Positions 58,151 through 64,000 of a DNA stretch of 64,000 bases are shown piece by piece. A program made the translations under genes and the position numbers. The notes under the pieces were generated by a model. The model was not told the origin of the DNA. It did no database searches and worked only from the letters and a program-made list of their open reading frames with translations. The DNA is from Ciona savignyi. Its lineage: Eukaryota > Chordata > Ascidiacea > Phlebobranchia > Cionidae. The stretch spans positions 62,449 through 126,448 of the forward strand of contig CH000872.1 in assembly GCA_000149265.1 (NCBI GenBank), in the 5' to 3' direction. Positions within the stretch are counted from its first letter, which is position 1. The number at the start of each line of letters is the position of its first letter.

Positions 58151-59980
58151 ATTATGAAATCGCTCCTAGGAGCATCTCTAACAACTTTTTTTCTGTTAAT
58201 TTTTTTACTCCTAAAATGTTTAACCCTGGTTAATTTATTCAATATCCAACTTTTAATACCATAAAAACACATTTTTATGAAATTAAAAAAATTAACATTG
58301 TACCTATGTAAATATAATTTCGAGTGAAAAAGAAGTCCAAAATTATTAATAACCTAATGACACTCATTAATTATATTCATGCTTTGACTTGATTTATACC
58401 CAGGATGTAAATAATTGCACCGCTAAGCATATTTAAAGTAATAAAAATGTGATAATGAATAATTAGTAAAATGCTAGACCAGCGGTTCTCAAACTTTTAA
58501 AAAAAAATTACGCAACGGTCCCCTAGCAACTTTTTAAATGACTCACGGTCCCCTTGAAAAATAGGGAAGTAAAACGAAAAATTAGCAACGTTAAAATTCT
58601 AAAACAAAACATATTAACCCGGATGCATGTCTTAAGGTTTAGTTTAGTTTTAGTTTATTCATTTTTTGCCCCAGTATTTAAAAATGGCAAACGAATATAA
58701 TCTCGACACAGGAACGGGAAAAGACGGCAAAACGAACAGTCGTTAAAACACGTCATTAAAAAAAGGATATAATGTAATAAATATAGCGACCGCCAAACTT
58801 AAGCAAAAGAACAATATTAAGCGATCCAAATTTAATTAGGATCAAACGATATAAAGCCCTGAAGAAAAGTGTGCGGTAAAGCGCGACCAGTACTGTGGGG
58901 GAGCCGGCTTTAGGAGAAGGTGTGGCCCGAAAGCGTAATGTCAGATGACATTTTTAGTTTCAAGCACACTTACCGGGGCATATTTACATTAAATATTCTC
59001 ATTTAACACACAGATTGCATAACACTAATGCATTAGAGCATTTATGTAGGAGTGCGAAAAGAGGAGCACTACACTAGTGCACCATAAATAACAAAAAAGG
59101 GCAAAACAACACAAAACAAACAAAATGTTTAAATAAATAAATAATAAATAAGATAAATAAATAAATAGCAAGCCAAAAAAGGGTTGCCAGCAAGTGAAAA
59201 ATACTAAAGACTGCAGCAAGGATCCGATTATATTAAAGCAAATTAGTTGAGACATATTAGATTAATATTGATCGGCATCTTCTTCTGAGGATCACACCGG
59301 CAACTCTCGAATAGTAAATTTGAGGAGGAGGAGCCACGCAAGAAAACCGGACGACCTTCTCCTCGTAGATGAAATTTCGGTGTCCGAGTATCTGGAACAA
59401 TAGTGTCTTGGCAGTATAGTTGTAAAAATACTACAAGACAGTAAATAAAATCGAAAAATAGATAGAAATAAAGACAGGTTAGGGAACAGGGTAGTGTGCA
59501 ATCGGGTGGTGAAAAATATTATAAAAGCCAAACACAAATAAAAAGACTAAAGTGATAAGCTTTAAAATACAGAGCTCTGTTATGGCCGGCAAAAACTATT
59601 TCAGGGAAAAACAAAACCAAATGTGCCATCGGCTTACCAAGTAACTGAGAATACTGTAATAAACATCACCATAAATAACACTTGTGTTTGTGTAAACAAA
59701 ACAATATTGTTAACATGCAAAGAAAGTCAAGACTGTGTTTTAATGTGGTGATTATACTTTAAAAAGGACAAAATCTGGAAACTTTTCATGCATGTGGTTT
59801 TAATAGGGAAATCAACGTGTGAAAACAAGTGAAAAGAAATGCATGCAGGTATCAATATATGCAAAGGGATAGAAAAGGTAAAGCAGATTATTAGAAATTT
59901 ATTTGTGCAAGGAGTAAATGAAATTTAAACTTACAAAGGGGATTTATCATAAAAAAATAAATAAATAAATAAATAACAAA
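58151..59980. other. AT-rich repeat-derived region without genes
   Basis: A hAT-like terminus CAGCGGTTCTCAAACTTTT occurs at ~58480, but its partner end was not found. There are (AAAT)n-like simple repeats at ~59130-59165 and ~59950-59980. No coding exon is supported. Confidence 0.55.
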
Positions 59981-59984
59981 AAAA

Positions 59985-62900
59985 TGTATTTGGGGTAAAT
60001 ATTAGTAGAACTAGGGAAGCGGATGAGGGTCTTCCAAGAGGTGTTGTTTGACAGCTTTGGTGAACTTTTTAAGCGATTTAATCTCACGAATGTTGTTGGG
60101 TAGTAGTTGCCAAAACTTTGGGCCTATGTATTTTAGGGATTGTTGGGATAGGGACTTGTTACAAAAAGGAATTAAAAATTGGGAATTGCTTCTGGTTTTC
60201 ATAGTAGTTTTAAGTTTGTTGGGTATGCAATTGTGGAGGGCAGGGGGAAGTGTATTGTTATGGCATTTGTGCATTATGGATAATATTTCTAATTTGTGCA
60301 TGTCATGAATTGTTAAAAGTCCATGTTGTCGCATTATAGAAACTGTATTTTCACGTTTACCAAGGTTAAATATTAGGCGAATGAACTTATTGCACACTCG
60401 CTGTAATTTAGTTAGCATTAAGCTATTACCATAACACCAGGTGGATATGCAATAGTGATTGTGACTTAGTATTAGTGAGTGGTATAGTGTGAGAAGTGAG
60501 GGTTGGTCAACAATGGGTTTTATTTTACGTACCATGAGTAAATTAGTGTTAAGTTTCTTAAGGAGTATTTGCATGTGTGGTTTCCAGGAAAGGTTGTCAT
60601 TTAAAGTAAGACCAAGGAATTTAAAGCTGTTGACTTGTTCAATTTTAAAGTTATTTATTGAAATGAGGGGTGCTACTGAAAGAGTAGATTTAAAGGAGCT
60701 AGAAAAAAAATGTATTTTGTTTTATCAGAGTTAAGAATCAGTTTGTTGCTGGAAAGCCATGTGAATAATCTGTCTAGATCAGGCATGGGCAACCCCTGGC
60801 ACGCGAGCTTGTATTTCTGGCACGCTAGTTCAAGGAAATTAGATTCCTTTCTCTTAAAGATGATATCTTAAAAGTTGTTGTATTATTTGAGCTTTGGCCA
60901 CGTGTATGAAATGTTTATTACCGTAAGTTGTAAAGATTTGATTATTTATTACCGTGTTATTGTTACTCAACAAACACCAAAGAGTACAACAATCCGTTTG
61001 CAAATTTCGCAACCTGCTGCCACAGACGAATCGGACATGAGAAAAATTTGTAGGTTTGTGCAGCCAACCAGATGTAGTTAATATCAGTTACCCTTAGCAT
61101 CCTAATTTACTTTTGTTAGCAATTTGAGATACAAAGTGTTATAAGGCTAAACATGATGTACCGGTAAGGTCATTCGGTATCGGTAAAGGTCATAAATGCA
61201 TATTTCGGCAAGTAAAAAAGACCGGTAACTAACTTCAAATAAGCTCATCGTTACATTTATCAAATTGCGTTAATGAGAGTAAAAATTCATCGTTGAACAC
61301 ACTTTTTCTCCTGCCTAAGGTTTGCTATATCAGTAAAAGTACAGCGCTTGCTTATTTTGCAGTAAAGATAAAAATTAAAAGTCATTACTGTAAAACAGCG
61401 GTTCTCAAACTGGGGTCCGCGGTCTTTTGGGGACCGCCAGACAATTTTCTGGACCGCTCTAAGCACCTTCCAAAAAATTTAAACGACGCTTCTGAAAAAA
61501 AAAACTGTGTAAAATTAAGTTTTTACGCAACTTTTCTTCCATTTAACTTATCAACTTAACAAACAAATTGTTATGAAAGCTTACAGGCTATAGGCTTTTA
61601 TGACATCACAAGAAGCTATTTTATGTCACATTAGTGCAATTCAAATAGTACAGCCCTCCTACCATAGTAGGAAATAGTAGAACTCCTATTATAGTAGGAG
61701 TAAACATTCAAAAACAGAAATATGTTCTCACGAATTATTAGTTGGCACGCGGAAGGATTTTTCTATTAATTTTAGCCGATTTTGGCACCAAGGCCGAGAA
61801 AGGTTGCCCACCACTGGTCTAGATCCTCATTGGCATTTACATAGGTTATGGATTGGTTGCGGCCAGGGGAAAAATGGTGGTGTCATCTGCAAACATAATG
61901 GCTTTGCTATGGGTTAGGCAATTTGGCAGGTCATTGATATATATAAGGAATAGTAAAGGACCTAGAATGGATCCCTGAGGAACTCCTAATTTAACTGGGT
62001 TCGGGTTGGAAGATAGAGTTCCATTAAAATCAACAATTTGTTGTCGGTTTGATAAATAACTGGTGAACCAATCCAGTGCTACACCCCGGATGGCATAATG
62101 AGACATTTTGTTAAGCAAAATGTCATGATCAATGGTTTAGAAGGCTTTTGACAGGTCTAAAAAACACCAATAACAGATTTCTTATTTTCCAAAAAGATCA
62201 GATATTATATTAACCAGGAGATTGCTAGCATGGCTAGTTGAATGATCTTTCCTAAATCCAAATTGGTTGTTATGAAGAACATTATTGTGATTTAAGAAGG
62301 AGTGGGTTCTGCTCTACATTAATTTTACAATTATTTTGGAGAATGAAGGCAGTAGACTAATCGGTCGGTAGTTATTTATCAATGAGTGCTTGCCTTTTTT
62401 TAAAACTGGGATGACTTTTGCAATTTTGAAGTCATTTATAAATTTGCCTGATTGTAATGATAGATTGAAAATATATGGGATAGTGCTTGCAAAATATTGA
62501 CCGGTGTGGATTTTACAACTTTTGTCGGGATGTGATCTAAGCCGCTGCTGGATTTAGATTTTAAGTCCAGTATTATTGTTTTGATTTCCTGTGGACTAGT
62601 GGGGAATATGTACATGGTGGAAGATGATTTGGTTTTTAGGTAATCTGTGTGGTGTGAGGTGGATGGTGGAATCCGGTTTACCAACTCAGTTGCAACATTT
62701 GAAAAATAATCATTAAAATGGTTAGCAATGTGTATTGGGTTGCTGGTAGATAATCCATTAATTTCAAATGACTTGGAAATTTGTGGTTTAGATTTCCCGA
62801 GTAGTTCATTTATGGACCTCCATGTAGCCTTTATGTTATTTCTGTTAGTCTTGAACATTTTTCTATAATGACATTTTTTTGCAGCTTGGATTTTGCGATG

Positions 62901-64000
62901 GTACAAATTACGAGCTTTATTGTATTCCAATTTAGATGAGACTGTTCTTTTTAGTAAATACTTTTTGTATAGTTTTTGTTTAGTTTTATTTAATTCCTTT
63001 ATTTCTTCATTGAACCACTTTAAGTGGTATTTGGGTGCTTTGTTAGCTACTAGTGGAAAACTGTTTTCAAACTCTGTATTGTATTGCTTCATTAGGCTGG
63101 AATATGCAAAGTTGGGATCTGATTCACATAATATATTGTCTATGTTAAGATGTTGTAGGTTGTTGTTAAAAGAGACTATATTTGTATCACTGAAGGATCT
63201 TGAACTAGATTGAGATTTACTAACTAGATTTGCTATTATTTTCTGAATATGGCCTCAGTGCTAATATAACTGGTAAATGGCTGATATGTTATCAGTTAAA
63301 ATGCAATCATTAACTAATGGAGATTCAATAGTGGTCCAAATATGATCAGTTGCAGTTGCACCTGAGTCTGTAAACCGGGTTGGTTTGTTAATGATTGATT
63401 CATAGCAGAAGTCCTGCATTGTATTAGTGAAATCAGTGACAGTGTTATTATTAATATTAAGGAGGTCATAATTAAAAACCCCAACTATAATACAGTTACA
63501 GTTTCGGTTGTCAATTTTTTCAAGTGTTTCAGATAATATGTGAATAAAGGCTGAGTTTGATTGTGTATCCAATTTTGGAGACCTGTAGATAACACCGCAG
63601 ATTAACGAAGATTTATGATTTGGTTTCGGGTGTGGTGTTAAATTGGGAAAAACTACAAATAGGGATTCAAACACTTTTTCCTCCATAATAGAAATACAGT
63701 CCTTAATTTGGAACTCCAAATGAGAACGAATATACATTCTTACCCCCCCCCCGCCTCTAGATTTAGATCGACTATTACTTACAAAAACATAGCCTGGTAA
63801 TTTTGAGTAGTGACCGCTACGATTTTCAACTATCCAGGTTTCTGTAATGGCAATAACTTCCGGTTTAAACTGAAGGGATGCAACTAATGCCTCTAGTTTG
63901 GTAAAGTTAATTGGGTTGGCGAGTGATCTGATATTGAGACTTAAAACTGTTAAGCCTGGGTGCTTTTCAAATAAAAAGGATTTACATTGGTTGGTAGAAT
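59985..64000 (-). mobile_element. LINE (non-LTR) retrotransposon, endonuclease and reverse transcriptase, continuing past the window
   Basis: Read on the minus strand from 64000 down: AP-endonuclease (LNIRSLANPINFTKLEALVA, VIAITETWIVENRSGHYSKL; 63261-64000) with CNCIIVGVFNYDLLNI, where the usual GDFN reads GVFN; a linker and RT N-terminus (62436-63092; KWFNEEIKELNKTKQKLYKK, SGLDHIPTKVVK); RT core [20 protein letters not shown] and MFADDTTIF (61846-62118); and a C-terminal segment 60011-60574 ending PKFWQLLPNNIREIKSL..F. No RNase H is seen. Layout and C-terminus resemble Jockey/CR1/L2-type LINEs. The 3' end carries an ATTT-type tail. Frame breaks at ~62.13-62.43 kb and a hAT insertion make it inactive. 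Confidence 0.9.
60780..61816. mobile_element. Non-autonomous hAT-like transposon inserted in the LINE (1037 bp)
   Basis: Ends CAGGCATGGGCAACC and GGTTGCCCACCACTG form imperfect inverted repeats. Perfect 8-base target duplications GTCTAGAT lie at 60772-60779 and 61817-61824. The insertion splits the RT frame just after the FADDT motif. No transposase is visible. Inside, at ~61396, a second hAT-like terminus CAGCGGTTCTCAAACTGGGG suggests a nested or composite element. Confidence 0.88.

Overview
The window looks like nuclear DNA of a small-genome chordate, most likely a tunicate such as Ciona. This is inference from short AT-rich introns with GT..AG ends, dense small repeats and metazoan muscle and taurine-pathway genes; no marker settles the species. 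There are no operons, rRNA genes or CRISPR arrays. Two 100-base N runs (17570-17669, 50096-50195) mark assembly gaps.

Positions 141-44404 (+) hold one very large obscurin/UNC-89-type gene, truncated at its 5' side by the window edge. I could chain about 60 exons by matching intron phase at each junction, with one ambiguous join at ~43.19 kb. In order it encodes an Ig domain, an acidic linker, SH3, RhoGEF (DH), PH, Ig (7.9-8.3 kb), Ig (13.6-14.1 kb), a Glu/Gln-rich segment, low-complexity and 10-residue repeat segments, Ig (21.5-21.9 kb), a complete MLCK/titin-like kinase (25.7-28.9 kb), a possible alternative end with its own poly(A) signal (29.6-29.96 kb), a linker, two Ig domains, a second kinase with an altered DFG motif (35.7-38.3 kb), a Ser-rich tail and a terminal FN3 domain with stop and poly(A) signal (43.8-44.5 kb). 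Such proteins are sarcomeric scaffold and signalling proteins.

Inside its 17.4-19.8 kb intron, on the minus strand and bracketed by a (CCCAACCCAT)n satellite and a gap, lie five exons of an unrelated unidentified gene: either a nested gene or a misplaced contig.

Positions 45895-52353 (+) hold a complete nine-exon gene for a PLP-dependent acidic amino-acid decarboxylase, closest to cysteine sulfinate decarboxylase (496 residues, 1491 coding bases).

From 53 kb onward the sequence is mobile-element debris: rearranged Ty3/gypsy pieces in both orientations (53.5-58.2 kb), then a minus-strand LINE retrotransposon (59.9 kb to the window end) split by a hAT-like element with perfect 8-bp target duplications. 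Throughout there are 109-bp minisatellite arrays in both orientations, a tRNA-derived SINE family, small hAT-like elements, a fold-back element and several short tandem repeats.
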